Shown: one piece after another, positions 5,192-14,538 of the stretch
Layout of the letters: each line of letters begins with the position of its first letter
Position numbering within the stretch: the first letter of the stretch is position 1
From: a virus
Length of the DNA: 48,650 nucleotides
Virus record (IMG/VR): IMGVR_UViG_3300030333_004008
Location: 1 to 48,650 of that record
Reading direction: 5' to 3' (one strand)
The notes under the pieces: generated by a model
Databases searched by the model: none
What the model saw: only the letters and a program-made list of their open reading frames with translations
Told to the model about the DNA's origin: nothing
Made by a program: the position numbers and the translations under genes

Positions 5192-5760
5192 GTATAATGG
5201 ATAAAATAATGAAAGCAATGACTGATGATAAAGGTCTATTTCAAGGTGGTGAAGAAGGAAGAGTATTTGGTAGAGCCAAAGATTTTATGGATAATAGAGA
5301 AAGACAAAGACAACTTATGGAATATGATAAGTTAGATCAATTAGGTAAAGATAAAGCTTTTATAGATTATATGCATTCTTCAGCAAAAGGTGACAAAAGT
5401 CTTTTTAATGTTGGTGATTTTACTTCTACAGGTAGATTTTCTAGCATGGGAAAGTTTGGAGGAACCAAATCAGACGGGTCAGATGCTTTTAATATAGAAG
5501 GCAATATGTTTGAATACTTTGAGAATAATCCAGACCAAGCATCAGCATTTTATAGTAAACTTGGAGACCAACCAGGTGGTATGGGAATACAAAACGAATT
5601 TTTAAAAGCTTTTGGGTCAAGAGAAGGTGGGGGAGATTTTTTAAATAAAAATATTTTTCCACATGATCCTTTTTTTAGTAGCGGCCCTATGGATCCTTCA
5701 CGTACTCCAGAGGCGTTGCGAAATCCAAGAATAGAGAGTCCAACGGATGCGGGGTATTAA
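5188..5760 (+). CDS. Hypothetical hydrophilic protein, 190 aa
   Basis: Starts MSIMDKIMKAMTDDKGLFQG, is rich in Gly, Asp, Phe and Lys, and has a disordered-looking Pro-rich end (SRTPEALRNPRIESPTDAGY). No transmembrane segment or catalytic motif is visible. It overlaps terS by 4 nt and shares one base with the next gene (TAATG), so it is coupled to the packaging module. Its position suggests a virion or packaging accessory protein. No family is recognised. Confidence 0.7.
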   Translation: MSIMDKIMKAMTDDKGLFQGGEEGRVFGRAKDFMDNRERQRQLMEYDKLDQLGKDKAFIDYMHSSAKGDKSLFNVGDFTSTGRFSSMGKFGGTKSDGSDAFNIEGNMFEYFENNPDQASAFYSKLGDQPGGMGIQNEFLKAFGSREGGGDFLNKNIFPHDPFFSSGPMDPSRTPEALRNPRIESPTDAGY

Positions 5761-6353
5761 TGGATACTAAAAGAAAAAATACTAATCCAAGAGTTCCTGG
5801 CCCAAGACCAGGTATGCCTGATAGAAAAACAAGCCCAATATCTTGGTTAATAGAAAGTATAGTAAAACTTGGTGGAACTGCAGCTGCTTCTAAAGTAGTA
5901 GATACTGTATATAATTTCTATGAAAATAGAGACTTTAATCCTATTAAAGCGGGAAAAGATTATCAAACAAAAGGTACTACTATGTACCCTAAAAGTGATG
6001 CTCCTATGTCAGGAATAACTGGGCAAACAACTTATGATATGGCAGAAAGAGGTGTTGAAAATGAAGTTATTAATAAACCGCCTATGACTGGTGATAGAAA
6101 AATGACAAAATATAAAATGCCTCCCAAACCTGCAATGGCTAATGTAAATACTAAAACAACTACTGCGCCTATTGCTAATTACGAAACAAATGATCCTACT
6201 AAAGTAGATGTAATTGATAATGATAGAGTTCCTTATACTACTGAAGAGGCAAATAAAGAATTGTTTAAAGAATTATCTTTTGAAGATATAAATAAAATTG
6301 AAGATTTTGAAACAAGAACTAAAAGAAAATCAGTTTCAGAAATAGGATATTAA
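5760..6353 (+). CDS. Hypothetical basic, partly disordered protein, 197 aa
   Basis: Starts MDTKRKNTNPRVPGPRPGMP, a basic Pro-rich tail, then a likely helix (SWLIESIVKLGGTAAASKVV, residues 28-47) and a long low-complexity Thr/Lys/Asn region, ending in acidic helices (FKELSFEDINKIEDFE). The design resembles a disordered linker with short binding segments. It shares its first base with the previous stop codon. About 50 nt with a small GCAC/GTGC hairpin separate it from the next gene. Function unknown. Confidence 0.7.
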   Translation: MDTKRKNTNPRVPGPRPGMPDRKTSPISWLIESIVKLGGTAAASKVVDTVYNFYENRDFNPIKAGKDYQTKGTTMYPKSDAPMSGITGQTTYDMAERGVENEVINKPPMTGDRKMTKYKMPPKPAMANVNTKTTTAPIANYETNDPTKVDVIDNDRVPYTTEEANKELFKELSFEDINKIEDFETRTKRKSVSEIGY

Positions 6354-6403
6354 TAAATAACAACCCATTCACGCACAGCCAGTGCTTAGGGTAGGAGGGT
6401 AAT

Positions 6404-6763
6404 ATGGCATTTGGATTTAATAAAGGTTTACAAACCTTAACTGTGCAAGAAGCACAAAACGCATCATTAGGACAATTAGGGTCCGTCTATTTAGATACAG
6501 CATCAACAACTTTTACACCAAGTAAACCTAGAGTAATTATGGCAATTATGATGTTAACTGATTGTAAGTTTGATACACTTACTCCAGAAAACAATGATTA
6601 TGCAGGTATTGCTTCAGGTGAAATGTTAGGAACGGGCTACGAAGCTGGAGGAAACGCTATAACTAGTAGTGATATATTTCCTAGAGGTTTAATATTATAC
6701 GGAAGATGGAGCTCTATAAGCTTACAATCTAACACTATGAAATGTATATGCTATATGGGCTAA
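6404..6763 (+). CDS. Small virion-associated protein, 119 aa
   Basis: Starts MAFGFNKGLQTLTVQEAQNA. It has a compact beta-rich pattern (RVIMAIMMLTDCKFDTLTPE, FPRGLILYGRWSSISL) of a type I associate with small structural proteins of marine phages, often next to LamG or fibre genes. GGAGG lies 7 nt upstream of the ATG. It ends one base before the LamG-like gene. A decoration or head-fibre role is plausible; no specific family is named with confidence. Confidence 0.7.
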   Translation: MAFGFNKGLQTLTVQEAQNASLGQLGSVYLDTASTTFTPSKPRVIMAIMMLTDCKFDTLTPENNDYAGIASGEMLGTGYEAGGNAITSSDIFPRGLILYGRWSSISLQSNTMKCICYMG

Positions 6764-6764
6764 T

Positions 6765-8603
6765 ATGTTAAGATTAGGTCAATCAATTATAAAACCAGCA
6801 TTTAATGAAGGCTTATCTAATTATGAAAACGCATTAGTTAGTTCTGTTGTTTTTTCTGATTCTGATAACGATCAAACATCTATGAGTGGTCTAGTAAACT
6901 CTGGTGATGAACGTTGGGATTATATGGCATACGCATATAATTATAATATATCTTTTTGGTTTATGCCAACTGCAGATGCAAGTTCAACAAGTGGTACTCA
7001 TTCAGCTATAATATTTGAAGTGCAAGATAGTGACGGTAGTACTCCTAATGGAGTAAAAATATCTTACGTAGATGGTAGTAGTGACAGTGAAAAACTTGTT
7101 GTCTCTCATGGAGATGGAAGTTCTTATATAGATACAACTGTAGATTATGACTTAGATCACGATACATGGTATCATATTTGTATAGGATATGATTATTCTC
7201 AAAAAGATTTAGAAGTGTATATAAATGGAACGTTAGAATATACTAATACTAATTTTGCTAGAACTGATAACGGTGGTGGAGATAATATACTTTTATGTGA
7301 TGGAGACTTTACAGGAAACATAACTCAATTTATTGTTTGGTCAGGAAATAATACGCCTGATGATAGTTGGGGTATTGAAAGGTATTCTAAGAAATTATAT
7401 AACAATGGTTATGGAGTTAATCCACAAATGTTATTTAGAAAATATCCTACACAAATACACGCTTATTGGCCTTTAAATGAAAATCATTGTAGTACAGGTA
7501 CAGACGGAATTGTTGATATGAGTACTTATGGTAATCATCTTACAGCAACTAATATGGTTCAATCTGATTTTGAATCAACAGAACTTCCAAATGGATTGCA
7601 AAATACTGAAGGCAACGTTAGTCAGTTTCAATTAAATTTTGATGGAAATTCACCTACTACATACACAGCAAGTAGTGGTAGTGGTTTAACTTTAACAAAT
7701 TTTGATGATCAACATGCTTATGCAAATTTAAGTTACGGAGCTTTTTATAGGCCAGAAGGTGCTAGAGATTTTAGTATATCTATATGGTTTAAGTCAGATT
7801 ATAGTGGAAGCTTATTACAAACGTTACTTGATTTCAGCGGCAACCAACTGGTTAATGGAGAATCAATAGGTTCTGATGCTAATATGAATTTTAGAATAGG
7901 TCTTTTAGGATTGAAACCTTACTTTGCATTTAAAAGTCACGAATCATCAGAATTGCATTCTACTTTAGCTGGTGGAGGTGCTACTTGGGCTGATGAAGGT
8001 GGCACTGCTCCTTCTGGTTCTTTTTCATCTAATACATGGAGCATGTTTACTATTACAGCCGAATTAAATGGTTCAGGTGATGATGATATTTTAAAGATAT
8101 ATAGAAACACTACTCTTGATGGAACTTTAACACACAATATACCGTTTTCTGCTAGTTCATCAACTGATTATGATATGATGACTATAGGTAGAATCCGAAG
8201 TAATTATGCAGATCAAGAAGCTGGATCAGTAGATAGGCTTAATGGTGAAGCTGGTAATTTTAAAGGAGCAATATCTCAAATAGGCGTTTGGGACAATAAA
8301 GCTCTAAGCGCTTCTGAAATAACTGAATTATATAAATCAGGAGAACAAGCTAATTGGCTAGGTCCAAATCAATCTTGTAGAAGTGATTTAAATTATTATT
8401 GGGTTTTTGGCGATGGTCCAGAATTTGTTGGGCAAACACAAGATGCTGATGGTACTAGACTTAATTCTGAAAGTACAGTTTATGGTGGTGGAGAATATGT
8501 TATTAAATGTGTTCCAGGAACAAAAGGTGCTAGACATTTAAATCATCCTGATGATAATATATATTTAAATCCTGAAAATTATCCTACTTGGAGTGAGCAA
8601 TAA
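6765..8603 (+). CDS. Virion protein with two LamG/concanavalin-like domains, 612 aa
   Basis: Two copies of a laminin-G-like jelly-roll are visible. The first (about residues 40-210) has FWFMPTADAS, WYHICIGYDYSQKDLEVYI and NITQFIVWSGN; the second (about 325-535) has FSISIWFKSDYSG, WSMFTITAELNG, LKIYRNTTLDG and ISQIGVWDNKALSASEITEL. This LamG_3 fold binds glycans or proteins and is common on phage capsids and fibres, where it helps particles adhere to surfaces or hosts. The C-terminal ~80 residues are unassigned. No signal peptide. It lies between the small virion gene and the large terminase, sharing one base with the latter (TAATG). Confidence 0.8.
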   Translation: MLRLGQSIIKPAFNEGLSNYENALVSSVVFSDSDNDQTSMSGLVNSGDERWDYMAYAYNYNISFWFMPTADASSTSGTHSAIIFEVQDSDGSTPNGVKISYVDGSSDSEKLVVSHGDGSSYIDTTVDYDLDHDTWYHICIGYDYSQKDLEVYINGTLEYTNTNFARTDNGGGDNILLCDGDFTGNITQFIVWSGNNTPDDSWGIERYSKKLYNNGYGVNPQMLFRKYPTQIHAYWPLNENHCSTGTDGIVDMSTYGNHLTATNMVQSDFESTELPNGLQNTEGNVSQFQLNFDGNSPTTYTASSGSGLTLTNFDDQHAYANLSYGAFYRPEGARDFSISIWFKSDYSGSLLQTLLDFSGNQLVNGESIGSDANMNFRIGLLGLKPYFAFKSHESSELHSTLAGGGATWADEGGTAPSGSFSSNTWSMFTITAELNGSGDDDILKIYRNTTLDGTLTHNIPFSASSSTDYDMMTIGRIRSNYADQEAGSVDRLNGEAGNFKGAISQIGVWDNKALSASEITELYKSGEQANWLGPNQSCRSDLNYYWVFGDGPEFVGQTQDADGTRLNSESTVYGGGEYVIKCVPGTKGARHLNHPDDNIYLNPENYPTWSEQ

Positions 8604-10156
8604 TGGCTAATATAAATTCTAGAAATGTAAGTCAGGCAGAAGAAGAGTTACAATTAGCTCATAAAGATTTAATTGCATTTGGTAAATTGTTTTTACATGA
8701 AGATTTTATGAGAAGTGAATCTCCATTTTTTCATTATGAAGTAGCTGATTCATTAAACGATTTATCTTGCAGGCAACTTGCTGTTATATTACCTAGGGGA
8801 CATGGTAAAACTGTATTGACTAAATGTAACATATTACATGATTTTTGCTTTGCTACTGAACCTTTGTTTTATGGTTGGGTTGCTGCAAGTAGTAAAATAT
8901 CAGTTCCTAACTTAGATTATATTAAATATCACCTAGAATATAATGAAAGAATTAAATATTATTTTGGTGATTTAAAAGGGAGGAAGTGGACAGAAGATGA
9001 CATTGAGCTTAAAAACAATTGTAAACTTATTTCTAAGTCCAATCTATCTGGTATTCGTGGTGGGGCTAAGCTTCATAAGCGTTATGATCTTATTGTTCTC
9101 GATGATTTTGAAGATGAGAATAATACGATTACGCCAGAAAGCAGGGCTAAAATATCCAACCTCGTTACTGCTGTCGTCTTTCCTGCACTCGAGCCAAAAA
9201 CAGGAAGATTAAGAATTAATGGAACACCAGTGCATTATGATGCATTTATACAAAAGATTTTAATAGGTCATGAACAGGCCAAGAAAGAGAACGAAGATTT
9301 TAGTTGGAGGGTTATAACTTATAAAGCATTACAAGAAGACGGAACACCTTTATGGCCTTCATGGTTTGGTCATAAAGAAATGGAAAGAAAAAAGAAGTTC
9401 TACGCAGATAGTGGAACTCCACAAAAATTTTATCAAGAATACATGATGGAGGTGCAAAGTGAAGAAGATGCGATATTTACAAGAGATCATATTAAATTTT
9501 GGGATGGGAAGTTTACAAAAGATGAAGAAACTGGCCTTACTTTTGTTATACCCGATGGAGAAGATCCAAAGCCTTGTTCAATCTATGTGGGTGTTGATCC
9601 CGCTACTGATAGTGCTAGGAGGGATTCTGATTTCAGCGTTATACTGGCTGTTGCAGTAACGCCAGATAATAATATATATATTTTAGATTATATTAGAAAT
9701 CGTTCTTTACCTGTTCTTGGAATACCAGGTATGGACAAAAAAGGTATAGTAGATTATATATTTGATTATGCAAATTTTTATAAACCTACTTTATTTACTA
9801 TCGAGGATACGACTATGAGTAAGCCAGTGTTTCAAGCTATTCGTGCTGAAATGAGAAGAAGAAACCAATTTAATGTTCCTTTTAAAGAAGAGAAACCAGG
9901 TACTCGTATGTCTAAAAGAGATAGAATACAAGAAATACTTGCTCAAAGATTTTCAGTAGGGCAAATACATATTAAAAAAAATCATTATGATTTACATAGA
10001 GAAATATCTACATTTGGACCACGTATGGCGCATGATGATACTATAGATGCATTAGCTTATGCTTGTAAATATGCTTATCCTCCTCAAGGTATTTCTAATA
10101 GTAAAGATGGTTGGTACAAACAAAAACCAAAAGCAAGGAGTTGGGTTACAGCATGA
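8603..10156 (+). CDS. terL: Terminase large subunit (packaging ATPase/nuclease), 517 aa
   Basis: The motor that pumps DNA into the prohead and cuts concatemers. Visible motifs: Walker A PRGHGKT (64-70), Walker B LIVLDD (163-168), coupling motif INGTP (205-209), and the RNase H-like nuclease triad Asp332 (YVGVDPATD), Glu401 (FTIED) and Asp478/479 (MAHDDTIDALAY). The length is usual for the family. The segment at about 9000-9205, spanning Walker B, uses CTT/CTC, CGT and GTC codons far more than the flanks, suggesting recombination within the gene. The stop overlaps the peptidase start (ATGA). Confidence 0.97.
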   Translation: MANINSRNVSQAEEELQLAHKDLIAFGKLFLHEDFMRSESPFFHYEVADSLNDLSCRQLAVILPRGHGKTVLTKCNILHDFCFATEPLFYGWVAASSKISVPNLDYIKYHLEYNERIKYYFGDLKGRKWTEDDIELKNNCKLISKSNLSGIRGGAKLHKRYDLIVLDDFEDENNTITPESRAKISNLVTAVVFPALEPKTGRLRINGTPVHYDAFIQKILIGHEQAKKENEDFSWRVITYKALQEDGTPLWPSWFGHKEMERKKKFYADSGTPQKFYQEYMMEVQSEEDAIFTRDHIKFWDGKFTKDEETGLTFVIPDGEDPKPCSIYVGVDPATDSARRDSDFSVILAVAVTPDNNIYILDYIRNRSLPVLGIPGMDKKGIVDYIFDYANFYKPTLFTIEDTTMSKPVFQAIRAEMRRRNQFNVPFKEEKPGTRMSKRDRIQEILAQRFSVGQIHIKKNHYDLHREISTFGPRMAHDDTIDALAYACKYAYPPQGISNSKDGWYKQKPKARSWVTA

Positions 10157-10860
10157 GTTATGTAGAAAAATTGTATGATGATCAAGGTAATGTAATTGGA
10201 ACAAAGCTTCCTTCAAAAGAAAAGCCTAAAGAAAGACCTAAATGGGATAGTGATAAATTTTATGAAAATGCTAGACAAATAGCTCTCAATGCTGAAAAAA
10301 TATTAAGAGTTCAATATCCAGGTAAAGATGTTAAAGTAAGATTAGATGAACAACATGGAATGCATAGAGATTTAGATAAACAATGGGATTTATATACATC
10401 AGGAAAGAGCAAATCTTCTATTGGTATGCATAACTTTGGTGCTGCTGCTGATTTTAATATTTACATAGATGGTAAGATTATGGATGGAAAAACTTATGCT
10501 ACTCAAAAACCTTACAGAGCAATAGGAACAGCGGCAAAAGATTATGGTTATTTTTGGGGATGGGACTGGGATTCAAGACATATTGGAGCAACTAGATTTG
10601 TTCATGAGTTTTTTAAACAATACCCTGAAGTTGCTCATCAACCAAATGTAAAAGCTTGGTATTTTAAAAATGATCCAGAAACTAAAGCTAGTTATAGAAA
10701 TTTAATGACTTATTTAGATAGTGTGTATGCTCAAGATTATTATTGGGAACCTAACAAAAATAGAAAATATACAGGACCTGAAATGACTATAGATCCTTTA
10801 TTAGAGCCAATGGACACTACTAATATAGAAAAAATATATGGATATATAAAAGATAAATAG
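10153..10860 (+). CDS. M15-family peptidase, 235 aa (first of two)
   Basis: A zinc-dependent D-Ala-D-Ala/L-Ala-D-Glu type peptidase. The signature SxHxxGxAxD is read in SSIGMHNFGAAADF (His93, Asp100), and a later SRHIGATRFVHEFF (His143 or His151) would supply the third zinc ligand. A ~60-residue N-terminal region and a C-terminal ~70 residues lie outside the core, so it is longer than typical endolysins. ATG at 10153 is chosen because of its ATGA overlap with terL; an upstream ATG at 10111 would lie deep inside terL. It may act as a virion-associated or lysis muralytic enzyme. No signal peptide. Confidence 0.85.
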   Translation: MSYVEKLYDDQGNVIGTKLPSKEKPKERPKWDSDKFYENARQIALNAEKILRVQYPGKDVKVRLDEQHGMHRDLDKQWDLYTSGKSKSSIGMHNFGAAADFNIYIDGKIMDGKTYATQKPYRAIGTAAKDYGYFWGWDWDSRHIGATRFVHEFFKQYPEVAHQPNVKAWYFKNDPETKASYRNLMTYLDSVYAQDYYWEPNKNRKYTGPEMTIDPLLEPMDTTNIEKIYGYIKDK

Positions 10861-10869
10861 GAGAACATT

Positions 10870-11262
10870 ATGCCGTATTTTGGAAGAAGAAGTAAAAAGA
10901 ATTTAGCAACTTGTGATGAAAGGTTGCAAAAAGTATTTAATGAAGTAATTAAACATGTTGACTGTGCTGTTATAGAAGGTCACAGAGATGAGGTAAGACA
11001 AAATGAACTTTATGAAGAAGGTAAAACAAAGGTTTACTGGCCCAATGGCCGTCATAACTCTAATCCAAGTAGGGCTGCTGATGTGGTGCCTTATCCTATT
11101 GACTGGGACGACAGAGAGCGTTTCCATCTTTTTGCTGGTTTTGTTATTGGCATTGCTAAGTCTATGGGGGTAAATCTTAGATGGGGTGGAGATTGGGATC
11201 AAGACTGGTATGTACATGATAATAGGTTTGATGATTTTCCACATTTTGAAATTAAGGAGTAA
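10870..11262 (+). CDS. M15-family endolysin-like peptidase, 130 aa (second of two)
   Basis: A compact single-domain peptidase of the L-alanyl-D-glutamate endopeptidase type. Zinc ligands are His62 and Asp71 in RHNSNPSRAADVVP and His125 in FDDFPHFEI, with Asp121/Asp122 nearby as candidate catalytic acid. PYPIDWDDRERF and LRWGGDWDQD are signature blocks of this endolysin group. At 130 residues it matches the usual endolysin length, so it is the better endolysin candidate of the pair. No export signal, so it needs a holin. GGAG precedes the start. Codons in 11020-11200 differ from the neighbours (CGT, CTT, GGC, CCC). Confidence 0.93.
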   Translation: MPYFGRRSKKNLATCDERLQKVFNEVIKHVDCAVIEGHRDEVRQNELYEEGKTKVYWPNGRHNSNPSRAADVVPYPIDWDDRERFHLFAGFVIGIAKSMGVNLRWGGDWDQDWYVHDNRFDDFPHFEIKE

Positions 11263-11264
11263 TG

Positions 11265-13562
11265 ATGGCTAAAAAAGTTGATGAAATAAGACAGTTATAT
11301 AATCTTGCTAATAGTTGGACTAGAAAGCAATGGGAAAATATAAATCAAAAAGGTTATGAGTTTGCTCATGATGAGCAGTTAACTCAAGAAGAAAAGGACA
11401 CTTTGGAAGAGCAAGGTATGCCTACTTTTACAATTAATAGAATATTACCTGTTGTTGAAATGTTAAACTTTTACGCTACAGCAAATAATCCTAGATGGCA
11501 AGCAATAGGTGTAGAAGGAAGTGATGTTGATATTGCTGCTGTAATGTCAGACTTGTCTGATTATGTTTGGGCGGGATCTAATGGATCAACTTTATATAAT
11601 AATGCTATTAATGATTGTGTTACTAAAGGTATAGGATATTTAATGGTTTCAGTTGATAAAGATGCTGACAATGGTATGGGTGAAGTTGTTGTTCAAAACC
11701 CTGAGCCATTTGATATATATGTAGATCCTAAATCTAGAGATATGTTATTTAGAGATGCAGCTTTTGTTATGGTTAGAAAAGTTTTACCAAGACATCATTT
11801 AATAAATGTGTTTCCAGAATATAAAGCTAAAGTTAGAAAATCAAACAGTGATGAATCTAGCCAAAGATCATTTAGTATCAGAGCTAATGGAGATGAAGAT
11901 CAAAAGTTGTTTATGTATAATGATGATACGGAGCAAAATTCTCAAGGAGTAACACCTGGTGGAGAAACGGATGAGTTGTGTGAATTTTTTGAAACTTATG
12001 AAAAAGTAAAAATATCATATGTAAATTTATTTTATAGAATACCTCCTAGTCCTGAAGTTTTAAAACAACTTAAAGAACAATGCGATGTAATGGTTGCTGA
12101 AATGGCTCAAGAATTAGAAGTTCAGTTTTTAGAGCAAAAACAAAAAATGGATATTGCATTACAATCAGGAGAAATGTTAGAAGAGCGTTATAATTTAGAA
12201 ATAAAAAAAGCTCAAGAAATGATGCAACAACAAATACAAGCTTATCAACAAGAGTGTATGAGTAAACTCCAAGCAGAAGCTTCTAAAATTGAAAATCAAA
12301 TTATAACTGAAAAAGAATATAAGTTAATATTAAAAAATCCAACAATAGCAAATAACATTGTAGATCAAATTCAATTTTATAATACAAGAGTTAAACAAAC
12401 TGTTGTAGTAGGAGATCAATTGTTGTATAGTAAAATATTACCTGATACAGTTACAGAATATCCATTAATACCTTTTCATTATAAATGGACAGGAACTCCT
12501 TATCCAATGAGTGCAGTTGCTCCTTTAATAGGTAAACAACAAGAAATAAATAAAGCACATCAAATTATGGTGCATAATGCATCTTTGGGTAGTAGTTTAA
12601 GATGGATGTATGAAGAAGGTTCTATTGATGCTGAAACTTGGGAAAGATATTCTTCAAGTCCAGGAGCTTTACTTCCAATAAGGCCAGGAGTAACTCCGCC
12701 TACACCAGTTCAACCTGCTCCATTATCTAACGCATTTTTTACTATTGTTCAAGAAAGTAAAGGTGATATGGAATATTTAGCAGGTATATATAGTTCTATG
12801 ATGGGTGATACTAGAGGCGCAAGTGAAACTTATAGAGGTATGCTTGCTTTAGATGAATATGGAACAAGAAGAATAAAACAGTGGATGAATACTTGTATTG
12901 AGCCAGCTTTAAGACAAGTTGGTCAAGTTTTAATGAATTATTCTCAAGCAACATACACAGCTAATAAAAGATTTAGAATAATACAGCCTAGTGCAATTCA
13001 AGAAGGTAAAGATCAAGAAATTAATATCCCTATCTATAATGATTTAGGTGAAGCTATAGGTAAATCTATGGATATAACTTCAGTTAAATTTGATGTAAGA
13101 GTTGTTTCTGGTTCTACTTTACCTGTAAATAGATGGGCTTATTTAGAAGAACTAAAACAATTAATGCAAATGGGAGTTGTGGATGATATAGCTGTTCTTG
13201 CTGAAACAGATATTAAAAATAAAGAAAAGATTGTTCAACGTAAGTCTTTATATTCTCAGATGCAATCTCAAATCCAGTCAATGGAATCTGCTTTACAAGA
13301 TAAAGAAGGTACTATTGAAACTCTTGAAAGACAACTTGTTCAAGCAGGTATCAAAGGAAAAGTTAAAGATGCTGAAATTGAAATCAACAGACAGAAAGAA
13401 CAAGTTAAAGCTAACTTAAATAAAGAGATGGTAGATACAGCAGGAAAACAAAAGCTTTTACGTAATACTATGGCGGCTGAAGCTAACTTAAATAAAGCTA
13501 GAGCTAATGATATTTTACAAAATTACAAAAAAGATTTGGATAATAGGTCCAAAAATGAATAA
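11265..13562 (+). CDS. Portal protein, P22-like long form, 765 aa
   Basis: Forms the dodecameric DNA channel at the capsid vertex. Evidence is its size, its place between terminase/endolysin and scaffold, and a portal-like body (LYNLANSWTRKQWENINQ at the N-terminus; SSMMGDTRGASETYRGMLAL and WMNTCIEPALRQVGQV in the middle). Two coiled-coil regions stand out: residues about 264-350 (Gln/Glu/Met-rich, inserted in the clip/stem part) and about 660-760 at the C-terminus, the latter like the barrel of P22-type portals. Two adjacent ATGs occur; 11265 has better spacing to AAGGAG than 11262. Confidence 0.88.
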   Translation: MAKKVDEIRQLYNLANSWTRKQWENINQKGYEFAHDEQLTQEEKDTLEEQGMPTFTINRILPVVEMLNFYATANNPRWQAIGVEGSDVDIAAVMSDLSDYVWAGSNGSTLYNNAINDCVTKGIGYLMVSVDKDADNGMGEVVVQNPEPFDIYVDPKSRDMLFRDAAFVMVRKVLPRHHLINVFPEYKAKVRKSNSDESSQRSFSIRANGDEDQKLFMYNDDTEQNSQGVTPGGETDELCEFFETYEKVKISYVNLFYRIPPSPEVLKQLKEQCDVMVAEMAQELEVQFLEQKQKMDIALQSGEMLEERYNLEIKKAQEMMQQQIQAYQQECMSKLQAEASKIENQIITEKEYKLILKNPTIANNIVDQIQFYNTRVKQTVVVGDQLLYSKILPDTVTEYPLIPFHYKWTGTPYPMSAVAPLIGKQQEINKAHQIMVHNASLGSSLRWMYEEGSIDAETWERYSSSPGALLPIRPGVTPPTPVQPAPLSNAFFTIVQESKGDMEYLAGIYSSMMGDTRGASETYRGMLALDEYGTRRIKQWMNTCIEPALRQVGQVLMNYSQATYTANKRFRIIQPSAIQEGKDQEINIPIYNDLGEAIGKSMDITSVKFDVRVVSGSTLPVNRWAYLEELKQLMQMGVVDDIAVLAETDIKNKEKIVQRKSLYSQMQSQIQSMESALQDKEGTIETLERQLVQAGIKGKVKDAEIEINRQKEQVKANLNKEMVDTAGKQKLLRNTMAAEANLNKARANDILQNYKKDLDNRSKNE

Positions 13563-13589
13563 ACTATAAACTAGAATAAAGGAGAAATC

Positions 13590-14492
13590 ATGGAAGAATC
13601 TCAAGGTAACCCTGAAATTGGTATGCAAGGCGACTCATTAGAGTCAGCATCAGCATCTAATGACTCAGGCTCCGAGGATTTCTTTAGTGGTCTTGAAAAC
13701 CAAGTAAATGGTGGTATAGTAGACACTGAGGTAACCCCGAATCAACCAGTGGCCCCTGAACAGGTAACCCACGCTAATAAAGAGGAAGGCTCCAATAATG
13801 TGGCAGAACAGTCTAATAGCGGCACAGACTGGCAAAAGCGATATACGGATAGTAGTCGAGAGGCCGTTAAGTGGAGAGACAAGTATAAATCTGTTGAACA
13901 ATTTGTACCTGTTCTTGACGCTATGAAAAATGATAGTGGACTTGTAGAACATGTCAAAGACTATCTTCAAAATGGTGGAGCACCAGCAAAATCAGTTCAA
14001 GAAGAATTAAAACTTGATGAAGATTTTGTTTTTGATCAGCACGAAGCAATGACTGATCCAGATTCTGATAGTGCGAAAGTTATGAACGCACATGTTGACC
14101 GTATGGTTGAACAAAGAGTTGGAGCTATGGTTAATCAAGAAAAGCAAAGAGCTGATGAAATAAATAGAGCTAATGAGATAAAAAAACAAGAAGCAGAGTT
14201 TAAAGAGAAGTATAATATGTCAGAAGAAGATTATGCTGATTTTAAGGATAGAGCTCAAAATCACAGAATGTCTTTAGAAGATATACATTATATTTTAAAT
14301 AAAGATAAAAATGCTGCTAATGTTGCTCAAAGCACTAAAACAGAAATGCTTAGCCAAATGAAGAATGTTAGAAATATGCCTACATCTGCTAGTGGAGCTA
14401 ATAGTCAAGGTCGAAAAGAAGTATCAGAAGACAGAAGTGTGTTTGATTCTATTCTTGGCAATGACAATAGCGTAGATAACTTGTTTGGGTAG
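13590..14492 (+). CDS. Capsid scaffolding protein, 300 aa
   Basis: Directly between portal and major capsid gene, the canonical scaffold position. The protein is acidic, poor in hydrophobic residues, with a disordered N-terminus (Ser/Asn/Glu-rich) and helical centre and C-terminal parts (VQEELKLDEDFVFDQHEA, EIKKQEAEFKEKYNMSEED), as scaffolds are. It guides capsid assembly and then leaves the prohead. AAAGGAG precedes the start. The 5' third has more GC and GTC/CCG-type codons than the rest. No protease signature is visible. Confidence 0.85.
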   Translation: MEESQGNPEIGMQGDSLESASASNDSGSEDFFSGLENQVNGGIVDTEVTPNQPVAPEQVTHANKEEGSNNVAEQSNSGTDWQKRYTDSSREAVKWRDKYKSVEQFVPVLDAMKNDSGLVEHVKDYLQNGGAPAKSVQEELKLDEDFVFDQHEAMTDPDSDSAKVMNAHVDRMVEQRVGAMVNQEKQRADEINRANEIKKQEAEFKEKYNMSEEDYADFKDRAQNHRMSLEDIHYILNKDKNAANVAQSTKTEMLSQMKNVRNMPTSASGANSQGRKEVSEDRSVFDSILGNDNSVDNLFG

Positions 14493-14511
14493 ATAATTAA
14501 ATCTCCCAAAC
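14483..14511 (+). promoter_or_regulatory. Strong hairpin between scaffold and major capsid genes
   Basis: Stem GTTTGGG(T)AGA/TCTCCCAAAC: 10 pairs with one bulged T and an 8-nt AT loop, beginning in the last codons of the scaffold gene. There is no long U-run after it, so it is a poor terminator but well placed to stabilise or process the message and so raise capsid over scaffold expression. Confidence 0.5.
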
Positions 14512-14538
14512 TTAATTTAAAATAGTTAGGAGATAAAA

